Shown here in pieces: positions 28,080 through 37,128 of a DNA stretch of 64,000 nt. The stretch is from Anaerolineae bacterium. Its GTDB lineage: Bacteria > Chloroflexota > Anaerolineae > Aggregatilineales > J027. The position numbers were made by a program, and so were the translations under genes. Numbering within the stretch: the first letter of the stretch is position 1; the number at the start of each line of letters is the position of its first letter. The notes beneath the pieces were generated by a model. The model was not told where the DNA came from and made no database searches. It was given only the letters and a program-made list of their open reading frames with translations. The stretch is taken from assembly GCA_019913005.1 (NCBI GenBank), contig JAIOHL010000171.1, forward strand, positions 1-64,000. Reading direction: 5' to 3'.

Positions 28080-30524
28080 ATGACCGATTTGCGTGATGCG
28101 CTGGATCAACTGCGGCATGATATTCAAGACCTGCCCCCTAGCCCAACTTCCGCCGATACCGCCGAACTCGAAAAAACCGCACGGGAGCTTTTGGCGCAGA
28201 GTAAAAATACCGCTTATGAAGATGAGGCCCGCGAGCTATTTAGTCTGTTGGCGCGGTTGAGTGCCCCCAGTTCGGTCTCGGCAGAGTCCAATCAGATACG
28301 GGGACTGCTGCGACGGGCACGCATTCGGATTGAGATCGCCGGGGATGACCACGATTTCGATGAGGCGATTGATATTTTGGCACAGGCGCTTGATCTTGAC
28401 CCCGGTTATGTTGAAACGCACGATTTATTGATGCAAGCGGCTCAGCACAGTCCACAACATGCGATCAAGGTGCAGGGGCTATTGGATCGGTATGGTCTGG
28501 TGCTGAATGCGGAGGATGAAACCGAAACGCCATTGACACCGACCCCAGCGCCCCCTAAACGCACAGAAACCGCTCCTCATCCCCCAAAATCCGCTGATAT
28601 GACATCCAGCGGCCCGGCGGATGCGTTATTGTCGGAAATCGCCTCGGCCTATTATGCGGGGGACTATGCTCGCACGGTGGATCTAGCGAACCGACTCCTT
28701 GCGGCGGACCCGAACAATGCACAGGCGGCGGAATATCGCCAAAAAGCCGATGATAACATGATGCGCGGGGTCGTGCCCGATCATCGCATCCCCTTTGATG
28801 CGCGGGTGGCCTATAACCGGGCGAATTCGCTGGTGCGGGCGGGCAATTATGACGAAGCACAGCGACTGTATCGAGAAGCGCGGGATATTGCGGAGCGGGC
28901 AGGCATCCCCAGTTGGAAAGATGTTGAACAGGCCCTACTCGAAATTCAAGACTTGGCGCTGGCCCGTGAACTCCTCGCGGATGGGGATCGTCTGCTGATG
29001 GCGGATGATTGGGGCGGCGCATTAGCAAAATATGAAGGGGCACTGCGGGTCGTACCAAATGATCCCGAAGGCGAAGAACGGGTGGCGCTTGTCCGCGAAG
29101 TGCAGCAGCAGTATGACCAAGCCAACGTGCAAATGAATATGTTGAGTGGGTCACTGCTGAAACGGGCCAAAGGGCTGACCGACTTGCTGAATATGGCCTC
29201 GCGCATCCGCCAAAAATTACCCGGCAGCGAACGCCTGCAAGCGATGGTGTATGAAACCAACAGCCGGATTCAAAATATCAAAGCTCAACTGATTGCACAG
29301 GGCGAAGGGGCATTGGGGCGGGTTGAATCCGTGACCGCCGTTGAAGAAAAATTACGCTTGGTGGATGAGGCCGTTGAAGCGCTCCGTACCGCCGTTGAGT
29401 TGGATGCTGCCGACCCCAAAGCCATGAATTTATTACAGCAGGCCCAACAACTCCGCGCCGATTTGGGTGAGGGACGACAGGTCATGGAACGGGCCGCCGC
29501 GCTGATTGCTCAAAATTTTGATAACGAATTGGCCCAAGCCCGTCAAATGTTGAGTGGATTGCGCCATCAGGCCCAAGACCCACGTTACCGTATGCTGGTC
29601 GCCGATTTGTTGAGCCGACATTTGGAACGGGTCGAGGTCGCCATAGATCGGCGCGATGCCGCTACTGCTGAACGCTGGTTAGCTATCGCCAAAGAAGAAC
29701 CCTTCCGCATTCTGGGCCGCCGCACCGAAATTTTGAAATTGGAAGATGAAGTACGTGGATTACGACAAGGGCGTATTGTTCGACGGGTGGCTCTCGTCGG
29801 CGTGGCCCTGTTATTGTTAGGGGCCGTGTTGGTGTTAAGCCGGGATGCGTGGGAGCCGATTGTCAATCCACCCCCTACCGATACCCCACAGCCAACCGAT
29901 ACCCTGACGCCAAGCAACACCCCGACGGCAACCAGTACCGCTTCCGTCACACCCACCGCCACGCCCCAGCCATCTGATCAAACGGCGACGGCAGGGTTTA
30001 TCCAGACACGAGTGGCAGGGACGCAGCAGTCGGTAGATGCGATAACACAAACGGCGGAAGGTATTGTTGCCGCACAGACAGCCACCAGTCGTTATATTGA
30101 CGAGCAGGCGACGATTAGCTTTAACGCCACCAGTGTGCAATCCACCCTAATTATGCGAACCGAGCAGGCCCAAGCCACCGTGAACTATTTTAATACGCAG
30201 ACTGCCACCTATCAGCCGCCATCGCCCACGATACGCCCCAGTGAAACGAATACACCAACGGCGACGGCAACCGTGCAAGAAGTGTTATGTCGGGTGGGCA
30301 ATGCCAGCTACCCCGATGGAATCAATGTAAGAACAAGCCCTTCGATTGGAACGGTTGTCACCCGAATGCAATTTAATCAGGCAGCAGATGTTGTAGATCA
30401 GCAACTAGGGGATCAAAATCGGGTTTGGTACAAAATTCGTTATGTGCTCGGATCGGCTACGATTGAGGGCTGGATACAAGGTGATTTAGTCTTGCAACTC
30501 ACCATATGTCCCCAGATTCAATAA
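28080..30524 (+). CDS. TPR-like protein with TM, Thr/Pro stalk and C-terminal SH3-like domain
   Basis: Repeated helical TPR-like segments; TM RRVALVGVALLLLGAVLVL; TPSNTPTATSTASVTPTATPQ; C-term GINVRTSPSIGTVVTRMQ...WIQGDLV. Confidence 0.82.
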   Translation: MTDLRDALDQLRHDIQDLPPSPTSADTAELEKTARELLAQSKNTAYEDEARELFSLLARLSAPSSVSAESNQIRGLLRRARIRIEIAGDDHDFDEAIDILAQALDLDPGYVETHDLLMQAAQHSPQHAIKVQGLLDRYGLVLNAEDETETPLTPTPAPPKRTETAPHPPKSADMTSSGPADALLSEIASAYYAGDYARTVDLANRLLAADPNNAQAAEYRQKADDNMMRGVVPDHRIPFDARVAYNRANSLVRAGNYDEAQRLYREARDIAERAGIPSWKDVEQALLEIQDLALARELLADGDRLLMADDWGGALAKYEGALRVVPNDPEGEERVALVREVQQQYDQANVQMNMLSGSLLKRAKGLTDLLNMASRIRQKLPGSERLQAMVYETNSRIQNIKAQLIAQGEGALGRVESVTAVEEKLRLVDEAVEALRTAVELDAADPKAMNLLQQAQQLRADLGEGRQVMERAAALIAQNFDNELAQARQMLSGLRHQAQDPRYRMLVADLLSRHLERVEVAIDRRDAATAERWLAIAKEEPFRILGRRTEILKLEDEVRGLRQGRIVRRVALVGVALLLLGAVLVLSRDAWEPIVNPPPTDTPQPTDTLTPSNTPTATSTASVTPTATPQPSDQTATAGFIQTRVAGTQQSVDAITQTAEGIVAAQTATSRYIDEQATISFNATSVQSTLIMRTEQAQATVNYFNTQTATYQPPSPTIRPSETNTPTATATVQEVLCRVGNASYPDGINVRTSPSIGTVVTRMQFNQAADVVDQQLGDQNRVWYKIRYVLGSATIEGWIQGDLVLQLTICPQIQ

Positions 30525-30538
30525 ACCGAAATATTAAG

Positions 30539-30569
30539 CCCCGCCGACATCAAAAATCAGCGGGGTTTT
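30539..30569 (+). terminator. Rho-independent terminator
   Basis: CCCCGC...GCGGGG stem followed by TTTT just after the stop at 30524. Confidence 0.8.
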
Positions 30570-30826
30570 GGTTTACCTGAGTATTCCCCAAACCCACCCT
30601 CACCGTTTTTCTCATCAGACCAGCGCATGGTAGTGCAAATTGCAAAGTGCGGTTGTGATGTTAGTGCCCTGTGCTGGGCAGTTGTGTGCATAGGTTTTGC
30701 CGCCCCGCGCTAGGATAACTTTTTCAAAAGTTAGTGAGTTGAGCAGTTAGACTCGGCTTTCTCTACGAGTGTCCGCGCTCGCTTCTGATTTCAAAAAATG
30801 GCTACACCAAACTCAGGCATCTTCTA

Positions 30827-31282
30827 CTAAAGCAAATCCACCTGCCAGTTCATTTGCTGAATGACCGTATCCAATTCACGGTGACGTTGGGCCAGACGGT
30901 CAATACGCTTTTGTAGATCAGCAATCGAGACCGTTACCACGTATTTGATTTCCGAACGACCATAACGAAAATCGGGTTGGGCAGTCGCGGCAATCAATTG
31001 CGTCAGCATATTCCGCTCCATCGCCAACGTATCACGGTCAGCAAGGGCGTCGGTCAAGGTTTGGCCCTCACCAAAAGGCGTGGCAGCGTTGGTACGGTTG
31101 ATACGCTTGATGATGTCGGTGTACTCGGCCAGCACCCGTTCCATCTCGGCTAACAATTCCTGTGGATTTTCGGGCGGGGCTTCACCTTCTTGAATCTTGG
31201 CGCTCCGGTTGAGGCGTTCCCGCAGTTGGGCAATCCGCTTTTGGGCGTCGGCCCGCAAAATCAATGCTTCGGCTAACTTCAT
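30827..31282 (-). CDS. DIP1984 family protein
   Basis: MKLAEALILRADAQKRIAQLRERLNRSAKIQEGEAPPENPQELLAEM...IKRINRTNAAT...L.RD.L. Confidence 0.85.
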   Translation of the reverse strand: MKLAEALILRADAQKRIAQLRERLNRSAKIQEGEAPPENPQELLAEMERVLAEYTDIIKRINRTNAATPFGEGQTLTDALADRDTLAMERNMLTQLIAATAQPDFRYGRSEIKYVVTVSIADLQKRIDRLAQRHRELDTVIQQMNWQVDLL

Positions 31283-31494
31283 GTCGTGTACCACCTCCTA
31301 ATTTCCAATAAATCACTATTTAGCATTATACAGCATTTTTTAAAGTTCACAAGAGGTCAGTATCTGGAAAAGTGAATATTGAGATTAGGGTCTGTGATTT
31401 CTGCGAGTCAGATGGAAGGGGATTGTCAGGCAAGCATTGTTAGCAGAGACAAAAAAAACCAGCTATATTCTGGTTGTGTTGTTGCTATTTTGGT

Positions 31495-31567
31495 GGGACG
31501 TATAGGACTCGAACCTACGACCTCTTCGATGTCAACGAAGCGCTCTAGCCAACTGAGCTAACGTCCC
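31495..31567 (-). tRNA. tRNA-Val (anticodon GAC)
   Basis: Minus strand GGGACGTTAGCTCAGTTGGCTAGAGCGCTTCGTTGACATCGAAGAGGTCGTAGGTTCGAGTCCTATACGTCCC. Confidence 0.95.
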
Positions 31568-31665
31568 ATTGATAAATAAGATTATAGTGCGGCACAATGG
31601 ATTTGACAAGATAGTATTTTACTCAATGACAAATTTTACGGCTGGCAACGGCTGATGGCGTACCA

Positions 31666-32640
31666 ATGACACTCAATGAATTAACGGATCTTTTGCCAAC
31701 CCTGACCGCAGGCGTCTTGGCAATCGGACTCATTTTATTCCTGCTGGCATTGCGGCTTTTTCGACGTGGACGCCGAGCGAGTATGTGGCAAAGTCGGCGA
31801 CAGGCGGGCAGACGGGGTTTCCGCTTGATGCTGACGGCGGTTGGTTTTTTGGGCCTAAGCGCGATGCTGTGTGTCACCACCATTGTTTTCAACAGTTTGG
31901 ATGAGGATGAGGGTGATAACACTACGCCTGTCGCAGACGCCGCAACCACTGAAAGCGCCACCGTACCAACCGAAACACCAACCGCGACTCCTGAGGGGAC
32001 AGTGACCGACGAAGCGACTGAAGCAGCAACTGAAGCATCGGCAGTGAGTAGTGGCGGCGAAGACCAGATGACTCCTTCACCGGAAAACACAGTGACCCTA
32101 GCACCTTCGAGAACAGCAAGCGCCACCGCATCGCCTTCTGCCACCACAACCAGCACGGCCACCAGTTCGCCGACGATGACTGATACCGCTACAATGACGA
32201 TTACCGCATCGCCCACAGATTCCCCTACCGGAACGCCTACAATTACGCCCTTCCCCACCTTGCCCATCAACATCACGCCACCAGTGGCCCAAGCAACCCA
32301 CGCCGAAAATATCAGTATGCGGATTGCGGCGATCGCGGAGAGCCTGACAGCGGATTTTCAGCCCCTTAGCCCGCGTGAAACCTTTGAGGTCGGGGTGCGG
32401 CGTCTCTACTTCTTTATCCATTTCCGCAATATGAATTCGGGCATCCTCTGGCGACCTGCCCTCTTTAAAGATGGCGCATATCTGGATGGAGGCACGTACC
32501 TGTGGGGACTGCAAGCGGAAGGGGAAAGTTACTTCTTTTTTGGCAGGGGCAGCGGATTTGAGGCCGGGAGTTATGAAATCCGCATCTACATTGGAGATGA
32601 AGCCGAGTCGCTGGCAACCGAGACCTTCACGATTCAGTAA
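31666..32640 (+). CDS. TM-anchored protein with Thr/Ser/Pro stalk and C-terminal beta domain
   Basis: N-terminal TM, (T/S/P/A)-rich linker, C-term RLYFFIHFRNMNSGILWRPALFKDG. Confidence 0.75.
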   Translation: MTLNELTDLLPTLTAGVLAIGLILFLLALRLFRRGRRASMWQSRRQAGRRGFRLMLTAVGFLGLSAMLCVTTIVFNSLDEDEGDNTTPVADAATTESATVPTETPTATPEGTVTDEATEAATEASAVSSGGEDQMTPSPENTVTLAPSRTASATASPSATTTSTATSSPTMTDTATMTITASPTDSPTGTPTITPFPTLPINITPPVAQATHAENISMRIAAIAESLTADFQPLSPRETFEVGVRRLYFFIHFRNMNSGILWRPALFKDGAYLDGGTYLWGLQAEGESYFFFGRGSGFEAGSYEIRIYIGDEAESLATETFTIQ

Positions 32641-32664
32641 AGTGCCAACGACTCGCGTTGATAC

Positions 32665-33582
32665 CTAGCCTAATTTCTTCATTTCCACCGCAATCTGGGC
32701 TGCGACGGAAGCATTATTCCGCAATAGAGCTAGATTCGCCTGCAAACTTTCGCCGCCGGAAATTTCCACTAGGCGAGAAAGCAAAAACGGCGTGATGTCT
32801 TTACCTACGACATGCTGGGCATCAGCATCGGCAAGGGCCTGTTGAATATCAGCCTCAATTTTCGCTGGGTCGAGGGCGGCGCTGGCTGGAATAGGGGCTG
32901 TTACCAAAACCCCACTCCGCATTCCGAAGCCCCAATGCGCAGACAATAGGGCGGCGGCTTCTCGCGGGTTATGCACACAATCTTGCAGCATTAGACCACT
33001 GGTCGGGGTATAAAAAGCCGGGAATTCATGGGTTTGATAGCCCACCACCGGAACACCATAGGTTTCGAGCCATTCCAATGTGCGGGGCAGGTCTAAAATC
33101 GCTTTAGCGCCTGCACAGACCACTGCTACAGGTGTCCGGCTGAGTTCGGGCAAATCGGCGCTGACGTCCCACGCCGCGCCACGATGGACACCACCAATGC
33201 CCCCCGTCACAAAAATGTGAATCCCCGCCATATACGCCACCAGCATTGTGCCTGCTACCGTTGTTGCTCCATATTCGCGGCGAGCGATCACCGAGCCAAA
33301 ATCGCGGCGGCTGACCTTACGAACGTGAGTATCACCAGTGGCTAGGCGTTCCATCTCATGTGGGGAGAGGCCCGCTTTGACATGGCCTTCAATAATGGCG
33401 ACAGTGGCAGGTACAGCCCCATGCTGACGCACAATCGTTTCCAATTCCTGCGCCAACTTCAAATTATCGGGCCACGGCAGGCCATGTGAAATGACGGTAG
33501 ATTCGAGGGCCACAATCGCACGTCCAGCGGCTTTGGCCTCGGCAACTTCAGGCGAAAGAATCACAGGGTTTTCAGTTTTCAT
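32665..33582 (-). CDS. psuG: pseudouridine-5'-phosphate glycosidase
   Basis: VALESTVISHGLPWPDNL, VPATVAIIEGHVKAGL, GIHIFVTGGIGGVHRGA, DISADL-type VSADLPEL; start chosen at internal ATG 33582. Confidence 0.93.
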   Translation of the reverse strand: MKTENPVILSPEVAEAKAAGRAIVALESTVISHGLPWPDNLKLAQELETIVRQHGAVPATVAIIEGHVKAGLSPHEMERLATGDTHVRKVSRRDFGSVIARREYGATTVAGTMLVAYMAGIHIFVTGGIGGVHRGAAWDVSADLPELSRTPVAVVCAGAKAILDLPRTLEWLETYGVPVVGYQTHEFPAFYTPTSGLMLQDCVHNPREAAALLSAHWGFGMRSGVLVTAPIPASAALDPAKIEADIQQALADADAQHVVGKDITPFLLSRLVEISGGESLQANLALLRNNASVAAQIAVEMKKLG

Positions 33583-33589
33583 TTGACCT

Positions 33590-34354
33590 CTACTGGGGCG
33601 CATCTACGACGGGTAAGGTGCTGGTATCGCCTGTCACATTGACAAAAGAGGCAAAAATCCAGCCATAGCCTGTCCCAACTTGAATCACATACCATGTCGA
33701 ATCTGCACTGCGTCCGACCACTGTCACGGCTTCATTTTGACCCGCCGTCAGCACAATTTGATAGGATGGGTCTGGCCCTTGTCGCACCGGGGTTATTGCG
33801 TTGACCGTTCCCGGTAAGCCGGGCGGCAGATTGGGAATTCCATTGGCCTCCTCGGTCGCGGCTGGCTCAGAACCACCACTCGTGGATGATTCTGGCGTGA
33901 CAACGGGCGGCAAAATATCAGGGGCAGACTTAATCATAATGCTCGTGGTCTCTATGGCGCTGGCAGTTCCATCGGCACGGAAGGCTTGCACATTGACCAA
34001 ATAGGCTTGATTGCCTGCTGCCGTCCATATCAAAATTGCTTCAAGGCGGGATTCACCAGCAGGGTTACTTGCCTCTTGGGTCAAGATCACGGGCTGACCG
34101 GGAATATCAATGGTGACTTCAATCCGTGCCACCCCCGGCCCCAAATCACGTGCGACGGCATGAATGGTGACTTCTGACCCCACCGCGTAGGCATTCCCAG
34201 CAGCGGGGGCAAGAATCAAGACAGTTGGGCGGTCTTCGGTTAGTAATGGTTTTTCGGATGTGGCGCTGTCCTCGGAAATGAGATTACAGGCCAATGTTGC
34301 GAACAATAAAGCAATAAGGGCAATCAAAATCGGCTGCGAGTTGCGTTTTGGCAT
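33590..34354 (-). CDS. lipoprotein with Ig-like and SH3-like domains
   Basis: Lipobox LFATLACN; GPDPSYQIVLTAGQNEAVTVVGRSADSTWYVIQVGTGYGWIFASFV. Confidence 0.8.
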   Translation of the reverse strand: MPKRNSQPILIALIALLFATLACNLISEDSATSEKPLLTEDRPTVLILAPAAGNAYAVGSEVTIHAVARDLGPGVARIEVTIDIPGQPVILTQEASNPAGESRLEAILIWTAAGNQAYLVNVQAFRADGTASAIETTSIMIKSAPDILPPVVTPESSTSGGSEPAATEEANGIPNLPPGLPGTVNAITPVRQGPDPSYQIVLTAGQNEAVTVVGRSADSTWYVIQVGTGYGWIFASFVNVTGDTSTLPVVDAPQ

Positions 34355-34455
34355 AATCCCTCGCCTATAGGAGATAATCAATTTTGGCGACTCAGTTTAC
34401 CACAGATTTAGGCAAGCATACGTGTGAGGACTCGGCGCACACCTGACGATTTCAC

Positions 34456-34820
34456 TTATTCATCGTCTACTACTCGAAAATTGGCATGAAACATATGATG
34501 AAATGGGCCACTCCCCAACGGGTCATTCCACGTTCGCTCAAATATATCGGGTGGATGACCACTAGGTCGGACAAAAACCCTCGTTATAGAGTTGCGAATT
34601 TCTAGAATTACCAAGTCAATAATCAGGGAAAATTTGTTTTCATCAATAAACAGAGCATCTATCGCAGTATCTCTTCAATAGAAATTTTGTGGGAATGCCC
34701 TTTCCCATGAAATTCAATCAGGAAATTGCGAGGCACCCTGATTTTATATCTTTCCTCTGCATTTTGGGCCGCGAGGTCAAGATGGTGTCGAAATAGTTGG
34801 GCAAATTCTTCTTTGGTCAT
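34456..34820 (-). pseudogene. small conserved-looking gene split by a frameshift (MTKEEFAQLFRHHLDLAAQNAEERYKI...ISIEEIL / DALFIDENKFSLIIDLVILEIRNS...GPFHHMFHANFRVVDDE)
   Basis: First half is the listed ORF from ATG 34820 to stop 34659; second half is an in-frame ORF to the stop at 34456-34458 with no ATG/GTG/TTG near its start; the frames join naturally at about 34660-34680. Confidence 0.6.
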
Positions 34821-34827
34821 GGCTTCA

Positions 34828-35403
34828 CTAAAAGAGTTTTGAAACGGCGACTTCAAAGCCGGGGATGATTTCACCACCTGACAACACATCATCAACGGTA
34901 AGGCGTTCGAGTTGTGTTTGACCCTGTTTGTAAATGGTCACGGTTTTAGAATCCGCATCCACCAACCAAATGACCAATACGCCATCTTTCAGGTAGCGTG
35001 AGATTTTGCGGTTCACTTTGGTAAGGCGGTCTGTTGGGGAGACCACTTCAATGACCAAATCCGGTACGATAGTGAGCGGCTTTTCCTCCCAATCTGGGTC
35101 ACTTTCAGTCAATGCAGCCAACCGCTCGGCTCGGATGAACATAATATCTGGTACACGAGAGCCTTTAACCCAGTTGGCCTGCACCATGATAACAAAGGGT
35201 GTTTCCGAAAAAATCTCACCTAGATTATTAGCCTCCACAAAATCAGCCAGCCATCGAGCCAGACGCAAGGTAATTCTACTACTCCGTGTAATTTGAGGAC
35301 TCACAGGCACTCTCTCCCCATCAATTAGCTCGAATGGGCCTTCGTCGCTGTATAGTTCCATGAATTCATCAAGGCTTATCAGGGTAACATCTATTGTTTC
35401 CAT
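34828..35403 (-). CDS. Uma2 family (DUF820) protein
   Basis: ELIDGERVPVSPQITRSSRI...RVPDIMFI...PDLVIEVVSPTDR...KISRYLKDGVLVIWLVD. Confidence 0.9.
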   Translation of the reverse strand: METIDVTLISLDEFMELYSDEGPFELIDGERVPVSPQITRSSRITLRLARWLADFVEANNLGEIFSETPFVIMVQANWVKGSRVPDIMFIRAERLAALTESDPDWEEKPLTIVPDLVIEVVSPTDRLTKVNRKISRYLKDGVLVIWLVDADSKTVTIYKQGQTQLERLTVDDVLSGGEIIPGFEVAVSKLF

Positions 35404-35445
35404 GCCCGTTAGCCTCCAATTTCTTGTACGCCAATATTTCCAATT

Positions 35446-35808
35446 TTAGCCCATTGCCACTACGAACGCGATGGCCTGCTCTTCGGTGTGGCTGAGGCTG
35501 ATGTCCCATGTACCCAAACCCATTTCGTCGGCGAGTTCACGGGCGCGACCATGTAGATGTAGAATAGGGCGGCGGCGTTCATCCGCCAAAATCTCTATCT
35601 CGACCCATTTGACATCACCAATGCCTGTGCCAAGCGCCTTTGCCACCGCTTCTTTGGCCGCGATACGTGCCGCCAAGCGATGATACACCCCGCCACAATA
35701 GTCACGCTCGGCAGGGGTAAAAAATCGCTCAAAAAAACGCTCACCATGTCGAGAGATGGCCCGTTCAATGCGAGCCACCTCAATCATATCCACCCCAACA
35801 CGTAGCAT
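35446..35808 (-). CDS. acpS: holo-[acyl-carrier-protein] synthase
   Basis: VGVDMIEVARIERAISRHGERFFERFFTPAERDYC...RIAAKEAVAKALGTGIG...ISLSHTEEQAIAFV. Confidence 0.95.
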   Translation of the reverse strand: MLRVGVDMIEVARIERAISRHGERFFERFFTPAERDYCGGVYHRLAARIAAKEAVAKALGTGIGDVKWVEIEILADERRRPILHLHGRARELADEMGLGTWDISLSHTEEQAIAFVVAMG

Positions 35809-35811
35809 TTT

Positions 35812-37125
35812 TTATAGCACCGGCCCTTCCAATTCTGGGCCAGCCACCGCCAGCGCAAACGCATTGGTTGACCAATAGCGGTGCATAGCTTCTTGTAATT
35901 GTGAGGCTTGCAGGCCGTTAATCATGTTGGCATAACGGCGCAGATAATCCAAGCCGAGGCCGTAATATTCCATGTTGTAAATCGAACCTGCTACACCCTC
36001 ATTGCTTTCGAGTTGTAGGGGCAGGCTGCCGATCAGGTTCATCTTGTTATCGTTAAGGTCGTCTTCACTGACAGGTTCATTGAGCATCCGGTCAAGCTCG
36101 ACTTTGATACCCTCCACCGCCAACTTGACACTCGAGGGGTCAACTCCGGCGATGACACGCCATGCACCCGGCCCCGGCCCGCCTTCTAATTGGCTGTAGC
36201 TGTAATAGGCCAAGCCTTTTTCTTCGCGCACGTTTTTGCCCAAGCGCCCCATCATGCCAAACACCCCCAACACATTATTCGCCATGCGTGCCGCCTGAAA
36301 ATCATCGGCATAACGCGAAGGGCCGGGAACACCCAGCACAATATCCGATTGGGATTTGCCGGGGATGACGACATTGGCGTAACTGACTTCGGAGGGAGAT
36401 TCAACCGGAGGTAATTCAGGGTGCGCTTGCTGATGAGGGTTAACCCAATCACCCAAATAATGCCCGACCTGTGCCACCGCGTCATCGGCTTTGACATTGC
36501 CAACCACGACCACTATCATGTCCTGTGGCCCAAATTGGCGCTCATGAAAACCGCGCAGGTCATCAATCGTCATATTCTTAATACGCTCAAACTCCCCATC
36601 CGCAAAACGATGATAGGGATGTTCGGGGGGATAGATCATGCGGGCAAATTGGCGGGAGGCCATGTAGCGGGTATTTTGCAGACGGATTTTTAACCCGGTC
36701 ATGATTTCACCGCGTAGCCGTTCTACCTGTGCTTCAGGGAAAGACGGATTGCGGAGGGCATCCGACAAAATATCCAGTAGAAGCGGTAAATCTTCACCAA
36801 GCGACTTGCCACCGAATGAGACCTCGTGCATCCCGCCGCCAATCCGCAGATTTGCGCCGACGCCTTCCAATTCCTCATGAATCCGGGTGAAGTCGCGGTT
36901 CTTGGTGCCACGCATGAGCGACGAGGTAGCAAAGCCGACCAAGCCTTGTTTTTCTGGCGACTCAAAGACCGCCCCTGCTACCAACGATCCGGTGATGACA
37001 ACAGACTGTGCAGTAAAATTTTCGCGTACCAAGACGGTAATGCCATTCGGCAGTTCACGGCGGATAATGTCATCCGGGCCGGGAATGGCACTCAAAATAG
37101 ATGATGAACTCAATTGGGCCGCCAT
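35812..37125 (-). CDS. M16 peptidase family protein lacking HxxEH (inactive-type subunit)
   Basis: RRELPNGITVLVRENFTAQSVVITGSLVAGAVFESPEKQGLVGFATSSLMRGTKNRDF. Confidence 0.88.
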   Translation of the reverse strand: MAAQLSSSSILSAIPGPDDIIRRELPNGITVLVRENFTAQSVVITGSLVAGAVFESPEKQGLVGFATSSLMRGTKNRDFTRIHEELEGVGANLRIGGGMHEVSFGGKSLGEDLPLLLDILSDALRNPSFPEAQVERLRGEIMTGLKIRLQNTRYMASRQFARMIYPPEHPYHRFADGEFERIKNMTIDDLRGFHERQFGPQDMIVVVVGNVKADDAVAQVGHYLGDWVNPHQQAHPELPPVESPSEVSYANVVIPGKSQSDIVLGVPGPSRYADDFQAARMANNVLGVFGMMGRLGKNVREEKGLAYYSYSQLEGGPGPGAWRVIAGVDPSSVKLAVEGIKVELDRMLNEPVSEDDLNDNKMNLIGSLPLQLESNEGVAGSIYNMEYYGLGLDYLRRYANMINGLQASQLQEAMHRYWSTNAFALAVAGPELEGPVL

Positions 37126-37128
37126 GAT

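Noticed and set aside
31623-32276. Minus-strand 217-aa ORF opposite the stalk protein
   Set aside because: Low-complexity antisense ORF; the plus-strand ORF has the TM and domain structure expected of a real gene.
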